DNA of 64,000 nucleotides from UBA11574 sp963752565 (GTDB lineage Bacteria > Desulfobacterota > Desulfobacteria > Desulfobacterales > UBA11574). The position numbers were made by a program, and so were the translations under genes. This document shows positions 42,628 through 52,100 of the stretch, in pieces; the stretch's first letter is position 1; the number at the start of each line of letters is the position of its first letter. The stretch is from the NCBI GenBank assembly GCA_963752565.1, contig CAVVZC010000006.1, forward strand, positions 310,001-374,000. Direction: 5' to 3'. The notes under the pieces are model-generated. The model made no database searches. It worked only from the letters and a program-made list of their open reading frames with translations, and was not told the origin of the DNA.

Positions 42628-42700
42628 TTCAGATCCCTTCCGGCAAGGTGCTTGCCTTGTTTCTAAACGCGCTTTATACTATTATTTCATTGTAAAAGGA

Positions 42701-44627
42701 TTATGCCGTCTCTTCATCCGCTACGATCATGTCGACCATGGCTTCGTACTGCTTCAAGGTCCATCCGTTGATGTCGATGGCATTCTCAGGACACACGGCC
42801 ACGCAGGCACCGCACCCCAAGCACAGGGCCGAGGTAACCTGCGCTCTTTGAACCTTTTCACCATCAACCTCCATCTCCACCAGGTTCAGCGCATCTTCGT
42901 TTAAACAAGCTTCCACGCAGGCCCCAGTGCCCCGAGCACTTTTCAAGATCCACTTCAGCGACAAAGGGATCGAGTTCAACATAACCGCGTCCGAGAAGGG
43001 CCGCGGCCTTTACGGCGGCAGCCGCGGCCGCGCTGCAGGCTTCCCCCACATCCATGGGCGCCTGACAGGTGCCGGCCAACATAATGCCGCCAACAGGCAG
43101 CTCCACGGGCCGCAATTTGGGATGGACCTCCAGCAGAAAGCGGTCCGGTCCTACGGGAAGTTTCATCATATCGACCAGTTCCGACACGTTGTTGGGCTCC
43201 ATTCCGGTGACCAGTACCACCAGATCCACCGGCACTTCGACGTCTTCGCCAAACGTCAAGGTATCCCTTACCCTGACCCGCAAGGGAAAGTCGTCTGGAA
43301 TCCGTCGCTACGGTTCACTTCCGGTGACTCGTCGGCTTCAAACCGCAGAAAGACCACCTTGTTTTTGGACGCCTGCTCATAAAGTTCTTCCTGGCCCCGG
43401 CCGTAGGTTCGAATATCCCGATAACATTCGAAAATTCGGGTCCCCGGATAAGTATCACGAATGATGTTTGCCGCATTTAGGGTGGCGCTGCAACAGGTTC
43501 GGGAACAGTATTCGTTCAGGTTCCCTGACGCATCCTCAGGATGTATGCCTGGAATCTGACGACTTCCCACACAGTGAATCATGGCCATGCTGCGAATCCG
43601 TCTACCGTTTACTTCCAGGCAGTTGTCCGTTGTTTTGTTTTCAGCCATAATCCGGATCAATTCCGGCAGCGTAATCACTTCAGGGAATTCAGCATAGCCG
43701 TATTCCCCCTGCCGAGGGGTATAAGACTTGAAGCCGGTTGCCAGGACAACCACACCGGTTTCAAAGGTAAATTCTTCAGCACGGGACGGTCCCGATTTCG
43801 GGAAAACCCCTGTAAATGGAATGAATTCACCGAAAGTTCTGTCGGATGGATTCAATGACGACAAGTTTTTGCGATCAGTTTCCAGCGGCCGTTTTTTTAC
43901 TCCCAGCGTAAAATTGCCTACATAGCCGTCAAAGGTTTCGACAAGGCTGCAGGTGTGGACGGTAATGCGGGGATCATCCAGTACCTGCCCGGCAAGTTCG
44001 GTAATGAGGTCAGCGGCCGGCTCGCCGGTCGGTGCAAGGCGTTCCAACTGCGCAAGCTGCCCGCCAAGAAATGGAGATTTTTCAATCAGCACTACTTCAA
44101 CCCCCAGATCGGCCAGGTCTTTGGCTGTTCGCAGGCCGGCAATTCCGCCGCCGATAACCGTGACGTGCTGCCGGGCTTCCACCCGGATCGGCTCAAGAGG
44201 TTTGAGGACTCTCGGCCTTGGCCGTCGCCGCCGCTACCAATCGAATGGCCTTATCCGTAGCCTGATCCCCGTGATGCACCCAACTCACCTGTTCGCGAAT
44301 GTTGGCATGTTCATAGATATAGGGATTCGCTCCGGCCCTGGATATGGCACTACGGAAAGTGGTTTCATGCAGGCTGGGGGCACAGGAGGCCACTACGACG
44401 CGATCGACAGTGCCGCTTTTAAGGTCTTTCATGATCATTTCTTGACCGGGATCGCTGCACATGAACATATCTGTCCGGGCAACCCCCACTCCGGGAATCT
44501 TTTCCATGCATTCACGGACCTTCTCCACCTCCACATGATCGGAAATATTTCCTCCGCAGTAGCAAATGTAAACCCCTACCTTACCCTTTTCGGCCGTTGT
44601 TTCTTTATCTTTCTTTTTGTCTGTCAT
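42701..44627 (-). CDS. hdrA: HdrA-like FAD/Fe-S protein, full-length (three frameshifts)
   Basis: Four overlapping frames encode one HdrA of about 641 residues. The first part (GVYICYCGGNISDHVEVEKV, VVASCAPSLHETTFR, REQVSWVHH) is the N-terminal Fe-S domain. The second has the FAD loop VTVIGGGIAGLRTAKDLAD, GFKSYTPRQGEYGY and GSRQIPGIH...YCSRTCCSATL. The third continues with GTCQAPMDVGEACSAAAAA, and the fourth ends with ferredoxin motifs CSGTGACVEAC and CLGCGACVAVCP. Shifts are near 44210 (extra G), 43285 (missing C in a CCC run) and 42930 (extra G in GGGG). After correction every junction reads as in relatives. It should mediate flavin-based electron transfer for HdrBC. Confidence 0.85.
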
Positions 44628-44735
44628 CGATACATCTCCTAATGGTCAAGATGTCAGCATTCAAATGTTTTTTGCCGTAGGCCGGAATTAAGATTTGAAC
44701 TTTTTAATCGCCGTTCCATGCTTGCCAATCTCATG

Positions 44736-46043
44736 TCATGCCACGGCTTTCCGGGCGGTTTCCATGGCGGCCATATACTTGGCCGCCTCCATGGCCGCGG
44801 CGCCAGCTTCGGTGATCGTATCCACAATGTCCTTGGGGCCCGCGGCTGCGCCGGCCACAAAAACGCCCTCCATATCGGTTAGGGTCGGTGCAATTTTCGG
44901 CCGGATAGTCTGAATGAAACGATCCGCAGCCGTCGATACCGGACAAGTACCTTCCGGATTCCAGCCCGGGATCATGCCCAGTGAAAGTACCACCATATCA
45001 TGGTTCGCTGAAGTTACTCCTTCACCATTCTGATCTTCATAACGCAGCATTACACTGCCGTTTTCGCCCGCATCGATCGTGGCCACCTTACCTTTGACAA
45101 ATTCTATACCCATGGCTTTGGCATTCTGATAAAACTGCTCGTAACCTTTGCCAAAAGCGCGAATGTCCATATAATAAATGATAATGTCCGCCAGGGGCAG
45201 TGATCCCGAAAGGAGCATGGCCTCCTTGATGGCGTACATGCAGCAAACACGGGAACAATAGGAAATCCCCATGCTTTTGTCCCGCGAGCCGGCACATTGA
45301 ACAAAGGCAATGGAATCCGGTTCCATCCCGTCCGATGGCCGAAGAACCCGGTTATAGGGTCCATGCGGTGCCAGCAGTCTTTCCATTTGAAGAGAAGTAA
45401 TCACATTCGGTATTTCTCCGTAGCCGTACTGCTGCTTGTTTTCAACGGGGGTCAGCTCGAAACCGGTGGCCAAAATAGCTGTTTTGGCTCTGATGGTGAA
45501 GTCTTCAGGCTCCTGAAAATAATCTACCGCCTGGGTGGGGCAGACCTTTTCACACTTCCCGCAGAGCATGCAGTTTTCAACGTCTATCAGTGCAATTTGG
45601 GGAATGGCGTTGGAAAAGGGGATATAAGCAGCTTTGCGGGCGGAAAATCCACCCTCCTCTTTATCCGCAACATATACCGGGCAGTGATATTCGCATTGAC
45701 GGCATCCGATGCATTTTTCCGAATCTACGTACCGGGGACGCTGGGTTATGAAAGCCGTTAAAATCTGACCCTCACGTTCCAGTGACTTCAAATCGCAATA
45801 GGTGAAGATCGTGATATTGTCATGATGCGCGGCCGCGGCCATTTTAGGGGTCGTGATACAACTGGAACAGTCAAGCGTGGGAAAAACCTTGGAGAGACGG
45901 ATCATTTTACCTCCGATGGAAGCATCTTTTTCCACCACCGCCACCTTAAAATCCTGGTCGGCAAGATCCAGGGCAGCTTGAAGTCCGGCTATACCGCCGC
46001 CGACAACAAGGGCATCAAAATTTGTGTCCAGACTGGATTTCAT
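44736..46043 (-). CDS. hdrA: HdrA-like FAD/Fe-S protein
   Basis: This 435-residue protein has VVGGGIAGLQAALDLAD, the TLDCSSCITTPKM cluster, and ferredoxin motifs CIGCRQCEYHCP and CMLCGKCEKVCPT near residues 112-165. It also has GSRDKSMGISYCSRVCCMYAIKEAML and an FAD C-terminus ending GVFVAGAAAGPKDIVDTITEAGAAAMEAAKYM. It lacks the N-terminal CCGG domain and C-terminal ferredoxin of full HdrA, so it is of the short, QmoA or BamE kind. GGGAGG precedes the ATG. Two adjacent HdrA proteins suggest heterologous flavin subunits in one complex. Confidence 0.85.
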   Translation of the reverse strand: MKSSLDTNFDALVVGGGIAGLQAALDLADQDFKVAVVEKDASIGGKMIRLSKVFPTLDCSSCITTPKMAAAAHHDNITIFTYCDLKSLEREGQILTAFITQRPRYVDSEKCIGCRQCEYHCPVYVADKEEGGFSARKAAYIPFSNAIPQIALIDVENCMLCGKCEKVCPTQAVDYFQEPEDFTIRAKTAILATGFELTPVENKQQYGYGEIPNVITSLQMERLLAPHGPYNRVLRPSDGMEPDSIAFVQCAGSRDKSMGISYCSRVCCMYAIKEAMLLSGSLPLADIIIYYMDIRAFGKGYEQFYQNAKAMGIEFVKGKVATIDAGENGSVMLRYEDQNGEGVTSANHDMVVLSLGMIPGWNPEGTCPVSTAADRFIQTIRPKIAPTLTDMEGVFVAGAAAGPKDIVDTITEAGAAAMEAAKYMAAMETARKAVA

Positions 46044-46078
46044 TCATTCCTCCCGATGGTAACTGGTCATTTGTCATT

Positions 46079-46143
46079 GGTAACTTCTCATTAAGTTTTT
46101 AGATTTCCTGGTAAGAAAAAATCTAACTGGCTGAGAAGTCACC
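46079..46143. promoter_or_regulatory. Long hairpin between mvhD-like and hdrA genes
   Basis: A 28-base arm at 46079-46106 pairs with 46116-46143 with few mismatches (GGTAACTTCTCA against TGAGAAGTCACC and TTTTTAGATTT against AAAAAATCTA). The loop is CCTGGTAAG or slightly larger. Lying in the 154-base gap inside the cluster, it may set differential expression by RNA processing or attenuation. Confidence 0.6.
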
Positions 46144-46197
46144 GTCATTGTTATGGGTCACTTTAAACCGATCACAAATGACGAATGACTGATACGG

Positions 46198-46600
46198 TTA
46201 AGGTGGTCCTAATTCCTTTACCACCTCGTTCATCAGATTCACTTCTTTGAGAAAGGCCCGGTTGCACACCGTACATATTGCTGTCAGGCGCAGTCGTCTA
46301 ATGTCCAGGTCTTGCACTTTCATCAGTTGATATACCCGGTCCACTCTTTTCGCCAAGGCGTGATATGCGCCTTCATAGGGGCACTCCTCACCGCAGGACA
46401 TGATGATAATGCCGCTGATCCCTTTGGCAAAACAGTCCAGGTAAAACTGTTCCGGAAACAACACCGGCGACTCTGACCCTCAGAATATAAGTGTTCGCCG
46501 GGTAGCTCGAATGGGCCTGTCCCACGGAATCCGCACCGGGATAGGCACAGGTTTCCGTTGCCAGAATTAAAATCTTGTCCTCATTTGCCTGACGTGCCAT
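46198..46600 (-). CDS. MvhD-like Fe-S protein (frameshifted)
   Basis: Two overlapping frames join to about 133 residues. The first begins MARQANEDKILILATETCAYPGADSVGQAHSSYPANTYILRVR. The second continues with LFPEQFYLDCFAKGISGIIIMSCGEECPYEGAYHALAKRV and ends with ICTVCNRAFLKEVNLMNEVVKELGP. One extra base near 46465 causes the shift. MvhD-like proteins link hydrogenase or other donors to HdrA through a [2Fe-2S] cluster. Here the typical MvhD CHPGDCH motif is replaced by SCGEECPY, so it is a divergent member. Confidence 0.75.
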
Positions 46601-46611
46601 AATTTTTCTGC

Positions 46612-46866
46612 CTATTTTTTTCTTCTGACAAAAATCTTGTCATAACCATCGGCTTCAATATGCCCCATGAATTCGTGGCCCACTTTTTTGGCCCAGACCG
46701 GAATGTCCGACCGGGTGCTGGAATCATTCGAACGGATCTCGAGAATTTCACCGACTTTAACCTTTCCGATCCCTTTCTTGGCTTCCAATAGCGGTCCCGG
46801 ACAGGCACTGCCTCTTGCATCCACTGTACTTTCAGCTTCAATTGTACTTAAATCAAGTTCAGACAT
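46612..46866 (-). CDS. tusA: TusA-family sulfur carrier
   Basis: This 84-residue protein has the TusA core TVDARGSACPGPLLEAKKGIGKVKVGEILEIRSND. The CPGP motif carries the catalytic Cys23 that accepts persulfide. The C-terminus EFMGHIEADGYDKIFVRRK is also typical. An AAAAGGAG precedes the ATG. In dissimilatory sulfur metabolism, TusA delivers sulfane sulfur to DsrE-type proteins and Hdr complexes. It lies 50 bases after the TusA-like gene and 11 bases before the mvhD-like gene. Confidence 0.92.
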   Translation of the reverse strand: MSELDLSTIEAESTVDARGSACPGPLLEAKKGIGKVKVGEILEIRSNDSSTRSDIPVWAKKVGHEFMGHIEADGYDKIFVRRKK

Positions 46867-46915
46867 GATTTTCTCCTTTTGATAAGATTTTAATTTAATC
46901 GCCTAAAGCGATCTT

Positions 46916-47137
46916 TTAATTTTCCTTCCTTAAACAGATACAATAATAATTATCATCTTCTTCTGTATCCACCACGGTGTAATTGACAGTATGTAGAACC
47001 TTAAAAATCTCTTTTCGAGTTTTAGGATCGTCTCCCGTTAACTGCAATATCTCTCCAGGTTTCATATCTCTAAAAGCCTGAGTGACTTTTAGAAAAGCAA
47101 AGGGTGTAATGGCTTCCCTAAAATCAAATTTATGCAT
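46916..47137 (-). CDS. TusA-fold protein lacking the CPxP cysteine
   Basis: The ATG at 47137 gives 73 residues; a TTG 15 bases upstream is also possible. It aligns with TusA (ITPFAFLKVTQAFRDMKPGEILQLTGDDPKTRKEIFKVLHTVNYTV) but has ITPFA in place of the usual CPxP. Without that Cys it cannot carry persulfide in the same way, though a late Cys in YYCICLRK remains. It may be a dimerisation or chaperone partner for the neighbouring TusA. It is the first gene behind the sigma-54 promoter. Confidence 0.75.
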   Translation of the reverse strand: MHKFDFREAITPFAFLKVTQAFRDMKPGEILQLTGDDPKTRKEIFKVLHTVNYTVVDTEEDDNYYCICLRKEN

Positions 47138-47186
47138 TATTTTCGTTTCCAATCGTTTACCCCGACTTTTTGTTAATGTTCCTTAT

Positions 47187-47204
47187 TTGCAAAGAGAATG
47201 CCAG
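47187..47204 (-). promoter_or_regulatory. Sigma-54 (-24/-12) promoter of the TusA-Hdr-DsrE cluster
   Basis: On the minus strand CTGGCATTCTCTTTGCAA has GG and GC separated by exactly ten bases, matching the YTGGCACGN4TTGCW consensus closely (TGGCA and TTGCA exact). It lies about 50 bases upstream of the 47137 ATG, so the RNA would begin near 47177. A sigma-54 activator gene stands divergently just to the right. Confidence 0.8.
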
Positions 47205-47410
47205 TTAATGATAGAAAATTTATACGTTTTCAGTAAGTCCTGAGAAAGTGGAAATAATAAACATTGTTAATCACGAAAGAACGAAGACACACAAAAACAT
47301 TATAAGGATTTGTAATTCTTTCGGATAGAGCCGTTAGGGCGCATCAACCCGGAACCTTGAATATTGAACCGCTCAATCCAGCTTTTTAATATTTCCCCTT
47401 GCACAATTAG

Positions 47411-47455
47411 TGTTAAGTTGTTAAGATAAAGACTTAACATATGTTAAGATTTAAC
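47411..47455. promoter_or_regulatory. TTAAG-repeat palindromes, probable activator binding site
   Basis: CTTAACATATGTTAAG at 47433-47448 is a perfect 16-base palindrome. Flanking TGTTAAG, GTTAAG and TTAACA units at 47411-47417, 47420-47425 and 47451-47455 extend the array. It lies just upstream of the activator's ATG and about 220 bases from the sigma-54 promoter, a normal distance for an upstream activating site. It could also give autoregulation. Confidence 0.65.
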
Positions 47456-47468
47456 AGGGGGAATTAAC

Positions 47469-48860
47469 ATGTTTGAACAAGAACTGAACGAATACTGGAA
47501 AACCGTGGTGAACACCATCCAGGACGGCATTATGATCGTCGATAAAGCCGGAACCATTGTTTCGGTAAACAAGGGCTTTGAAAATATATCCGGCCATAAC
47601 CAGGAAGATATCATCGGGAAATCTTGTACCACTTTATACTGTAATACATGTGAAGCGGCCAGAGAGAAACGGGGAGACCACTGGTGTGTTTTATTTCGAA
47701 CCGGTGCAGTAAAAATGAGCAGATGTGCCATACAAAGGGCGGATGGGAGTTATATCAATGTCTTAAAAAACGCTTCTCTTCTTCACGATAATAGCGGGAA
47801 GGTCATCGGCGCAGTGGAGACACTAACCGATATTTCGGAATTACTGAAAAAAGACACCCAGATCGAAGCATTTCGCAGAGAGTTGAGTTCCAGGGACGGT
47901 TTTCACGGTATTCTCGGCGATTCAGGACCCATGCAGCAGGTATTTGACTTAATTGCCAATGCGTCACGGTCAGATGCACCGGTGATTATTTTTGGTGAAA
48001 GCGGCACCGGAAAAGAGCTTGTCGCCGCTGCAATCCATAATACCGGTGCAAGGAAAAGAAAACCGTACCTTAAAGTGAACTGTGCTGCACTCAATGAGTC
48101 TCTACTGGAAAGCGAGCTGTTCGGCCATGTCAAAGGTGCATTTACCGGTGCCTTTCAAAACAGGAAAGGACGGTTCGAAGCTGCCCAGGAGGGAGATGTT
48201 TTTTTAGATGAAATCGGTGATTTACCTCTTTCAACTCAGGTCAAGCTGCTGAGGGTTCTTGAAGAAAAGGTTATCGAACGGGTGGGAGATAACCGGCCGG
48301 TTCATATCGATGTCCGTATTATATCCGGCACCAATCGAAACTTAAAAGAGCTCGTAGCATCAGGTTTGTTCAGGGAAGATTTGTTTTACAGAATCAATGT
48401 CATTCCCATCGTTATCCCCCCCTTGCGCGAGAGACGCAGCGATATCCCCCTTCTGGCAGAATCTTTTTTTCGAAGGATACGGCTTAAAAACGAAAAAAGT
48501 ATCGATGCCATCAGCAACCCGGCTATGGAAGCATTAATGAACTATTCGTGGCCGGGAAATGTCAGGGAATTAAAAAGTGCCCTGGAATATGGTTTTGTCA
48601 CTTGTAACGTCTCTGTAATTGAACCTCAACACCTGCCGCCGGATGTTTTCCAAAACGATATAAAAATGTTACAAAAGGAAAAAATTAGCCTTAACCGTGA
48701 TGAGATTCAAAAGCGCCGGTTAATAGACGCGCTTAAACGGACCGACGGTAATCAAACCAAAGCAGCGCATATCTTAGGCGTCTCCCGTATCACCGTCTGG
48801 AACCGAATGAAGAAATACGGGATAAGACCGGTTCGAAAATTCGCCGAAGATTCATCTTAA
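47469..48860 (+). CDS. Sigma-54-dependent transcriptional activator with Cys-rich PAS domain
   Basis: This 463-residue protein has three parts. A PAS domain covers residues 10-120 and carries five Cys at 53, 58, 61, 73 and 86. A sigma-54 AAA+ domain has Walker A GESGTGKE at 176-183, the sigma-54 contact loop GAFTGA at 223-228 and Walker B VFLDEI at 244-249. A Fis-type helix-turn-helix (GNQTKAAHILGVSRITVWNRMKKYGI) closes the protein. The Cys set could bind a metal or Fe-S cluster or form persulfides, so redox or sulfur sensing is plausible. It is divergent from the cluster whose promoter it probably activates. Confidence 0.88.
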   Translation: MFEQELNEYWKTVVNTIQDGIMIVDKAGTIVSVNKGFENISGHNQEDIIGKSCTTLYCNTCEAAREKRGDHWCVLFRTGAVKMSRCAIQRADGSYINVLKNASLLHDNSGKVIGAVETLTDISELLKKDTQIEAFRRELSSRDGFHGILGDSGPMQQVFDLIANASRSDAPVIIFGESGTGKELVAAAIHNTGARKRKPYLKVNCAALNESLLESELFGHVKGAFTGAFQNRKGRFEAAQEGDVFLDEIGDLPLSTQVKLLRVLEEKVIERVGDNRPVHIDVRIISGTNRNLKELVASGLFREDLFYRINVIPIVIPPLRERRSDIPLLAESFFRRIRLKNEKSIDAISNPAMEALMNYSWPGNVRELKSALEYGFVTCNVSVIEPQHLPPDVFQNDIKMLQKEKISLNRDEIQKRRLIDALKRTDGNQTKAAHILGVSRITVWNRMKKYGIRPVRKFAEDSS

Positions 48861-48943
48861 CAAAATTGGTACTAAATTTACTTTTTACTTTATCGGGGTT
48901 AAACTTGGCCTTACCTCCATTGTCATATGACCCCTTATTTTCT

Positions 48944-48986
48944 GATCGGCCCTGCGAAATCATCCTCCAGGGCCGATCTAATTATT
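48944..48986. terminator. Probable terminator after the sigma-54 activator
   Basis: GATCGGCCCTG (48944-48954) pairs perfectly with CAGGGCCGATC (48968-48978), followed by TAATTATTTTG. It is 84 bases after the activator's stop codon. Confidence 0.6.
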
Positions 48987-49150
48987 TTGTTCCAATCCAT
49001 CTTCCCCTTTCGGATTTTAGCACACATTAAATTTAGTCCTTTCCTCGACATTTTTCCCATTGTATCATCTGATTTTATATCACCTAAATAAATTTTAAAG
49101 AAATTGGCACAAATATTGAAGCTTATCAAATTTAATAAGGTACAATCATT

Positions 49151-52100
49151 ATGAAATGTCCCAGCTGTCAATTCGATAACCCTGAAGGTATGAACTTTTG
49201 TGGCAAATGCGGTGGTTCCCTGACCGACGTCTGTCTGTCATGCGGACATCAGAATTTAGCGGGTTCTAAATTTTGTACACAGTGTAAGGGGAAAATCGCC
49301 CACACAGATGTTGTTCCCGCTTATACCAATAGATCTGCGCTAGAATATACACCCCGGTTTCTGTTGGAAAGGGCATTTAAATACAAAAGCACCATGATTG
49401 GTGAACGAAAACTGGTATCTGTGTTGTTTGCAGATGTTGCTGATTTTACGACCATTGCGGGAAAGCTTGACCCCGAAGATGTTCACGAAATTATGGATGG
49501 CTGCTTTGGAATTCTGGGCCAGGAAATCCATCAGGCAGGAGGAACGATCAACCAGTATACCGGTGATGGAGTTATGGCCCTTTTCGGAGCCCCGATCGCT
49601 TACGATGACCATATCCGGCCTGCCTGCCATGCAGCCCTGCAGGTTCAAAAGCGGATGAAAGAATTTCATCGCAAGATTTTCAAACGTTATGGTGTTGCCT
49701 TCAAACTGCGCATTGGTATTCACACCGGGCCTGTGGTCGTGGGGGCTATCGGCGACAACCTGCGTCTGGACTATACGGCTGTGGGAGATACCACCAATCT
49801 GGCAGCCCGTCTTGAGTCAATGGCAGAACCAGGCACAATACTGGTTTCAGAACGTGTGTTCCAAAACGCAAAGGACCAATTTCTTTTCGATAATGGGGGT
49901 CAAAGGGACGTTAAAGGGAAGAAAGAACCTGTTGAGGTATTTCTTCTGGTTCGGGAAAGGGCTGTGAAACATGTGGAAGGCAAATCCGAAAGAACTGGCA
50001 TTCCTTTTATGGATCGAGATAAAGAAATCGCTCTTTTAAAAAAAGCGTTTGAGAAATCGATTGAACATGGCCCGATAATTACCGCTGTTACCGGAGAGGC
50101 TGGAATCGGAAAAACCAGCTTGTTCAAGAACTTCCATCAGTTCGTGATAAAAGAAAGGGCTCTTCTCCTTGAAGGACGTTGTGCACCTTACGGCCAATTA
50201 ACAGCACTGTTCCCCCTGAAACGAATGTTTCAATCCTATTTCAATCTTCACGAGCAAGACTCGGATGATCAAGTACAATTAAAAATTCGAAGCACGCTCA
50301 AGGGAACTGAACAGTTAGCTTCTCTGGATCATTTTTTTGATCTGTTTTCAGGGGTCGAAAAAAAAATTGAAGATTTCCATTTGGCCATTGAATGGAAAAA
50401 GAAAGCCTTGTTCAGGGCGATTCGGAATTTACTCGCATCCATCTCTAAAAACAAACCCGTAATTATGGTCGTAAACGATATGCAATGGGCAGATGCGTCC
50501 ACCCGAGAATATCTAACGTTTTTGACCCAATCCCCGGAGAGAATACCGGTTTTAATCATTTGCATGGGAAGATCCGAACCCGGTCTCTGGTTCCCCGATC
50601 TGCCGATGGAACCAATCCGGCTAAATCCCTTGTCTGAAAAACAGGCCACAGACCTCTTTACTTCAATTTTGAAAACCAGATATTTTGACCCGGACATCTG
50701 TAAAAAAATCGTTTCAAAAGCCGGGGGAAATCCTCTTTTTTTGGTTGAAATGGGAGAGGCACTAAAACAACAGGGATTGATTGTCTCTGAGGAATCGAAA
50801 TGGACGCTCAAAGTGCCCGTCCACAACATAGAAACGCCGGAAAGCATTCAGGGAATTTTAGCAGCAAGACTGGACGCCCTTCATCCGGATTTGAAAAATT
50901 TGATTCAATTGGCTGCTGTAATTGGCCAGGAGTTCTCATATGATCTTTTAGAGCCTTTGATTGAATCGCCGGACAATCTGTCTGACTTATTAAAAGAAGC
51001 GGTAAAACAAAATATCTTAGAACAAAATTTTTCTGATGACACACAGCAATATCAATTCAAGCAGCCGTTAATGCAGGAAGTGGCGTATTACAGCCTTCTC
51101 CGTCGGGATCGGCGTCATTTTCACCAGGTCGTGGGAAAAACCATAGAGACCTTATATCCCAAAAACCTGCAAGCCAATTTTGGTTTGCTTGCGCATCATT
51201 TTTACGAAGCCGAGAACTGGCCCAAGGCTTTTGGATATACTTTGGAAGCCACGGAGCAGGCCAGTTATTCCTATGCCTGTCAGGAAGCATTGACCAGCAT
51301 TGACAGGGCCCTTGATATCATTTCTAAAGGTCAATGGGAAAGTTCGGATGTAAAAAACCTTGATCTTTTTTTTCGCAAAGGAAAAATTCATTTTTGCATG
51401 GGACAGATGGATGCCGCCAAAACAGTTTTTGAAAATTTATTGCTTGAAGCAAGGCGTTTATGTGACCATGAAACAGAGGCCGAGGCTCTTTTTCGACTTG
51501 GATGGATTTCTTTTTACATGCATCAACCCCGGTCTGCAAAGACGCTGCTTATCAAAGCCATTCACCTAAGCAGGCAAAAAGATTTTCCTGAAATTCTCCT
51601 TAAGGCGACCGGTTTTTTAGGTTTTGTTTATGCCGTGCTGGGCAATTTAAAAGAGGCAGCACATTTGTTGACAGAGGCGTTTGACCTTGGGGTAAAGCTG
51701 GATAAATCTGAAGGCAAAGCCTGGACTCTTGTCAATCTTGCCCGGTATTATAACTGGATTGGAGAATTCGAAAAAACCCTCAAGTTATGCCGACAGCTCC
51801 ACATGTTAAATCAGGAGATCCGAAGCCCTTATTTTAGGATATTGTTATATTTTATCCAAGGATCTGCCTATGGCGCCCTGGGGCAGATAGATAAAGCAAA
51901 ACAGCAACTCAAGGCCGGTTTGAAACAACTGGAGGGGGTGGATGATAAATTCTGGCGACCAAGATTCTTAAATACGCTTGGATGGGTTCATGCTGAAATC
52001 GGTGAATTCCAGGACGCCGTTAGACTTAACAAGCAATCCCTTGAAGAAGCAATAAGTACGGGCGATCCTGAAATTATTCATAATGCCCAAATCAATTTGG

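Noticed and set aside
43268..44182. Stand-alone HdrA fragment genes at 42701-44627
   Set aside because: Four pieces join with single-base corrections into one normal HdrA, so I list one gene.
48935..49171. 78-codon minus-strand open frame overlapping the start of the cyclase gene
   Set aside because: It covers a terminator-like hairpin and part of a good gene on the other strand, with no supporting motif.
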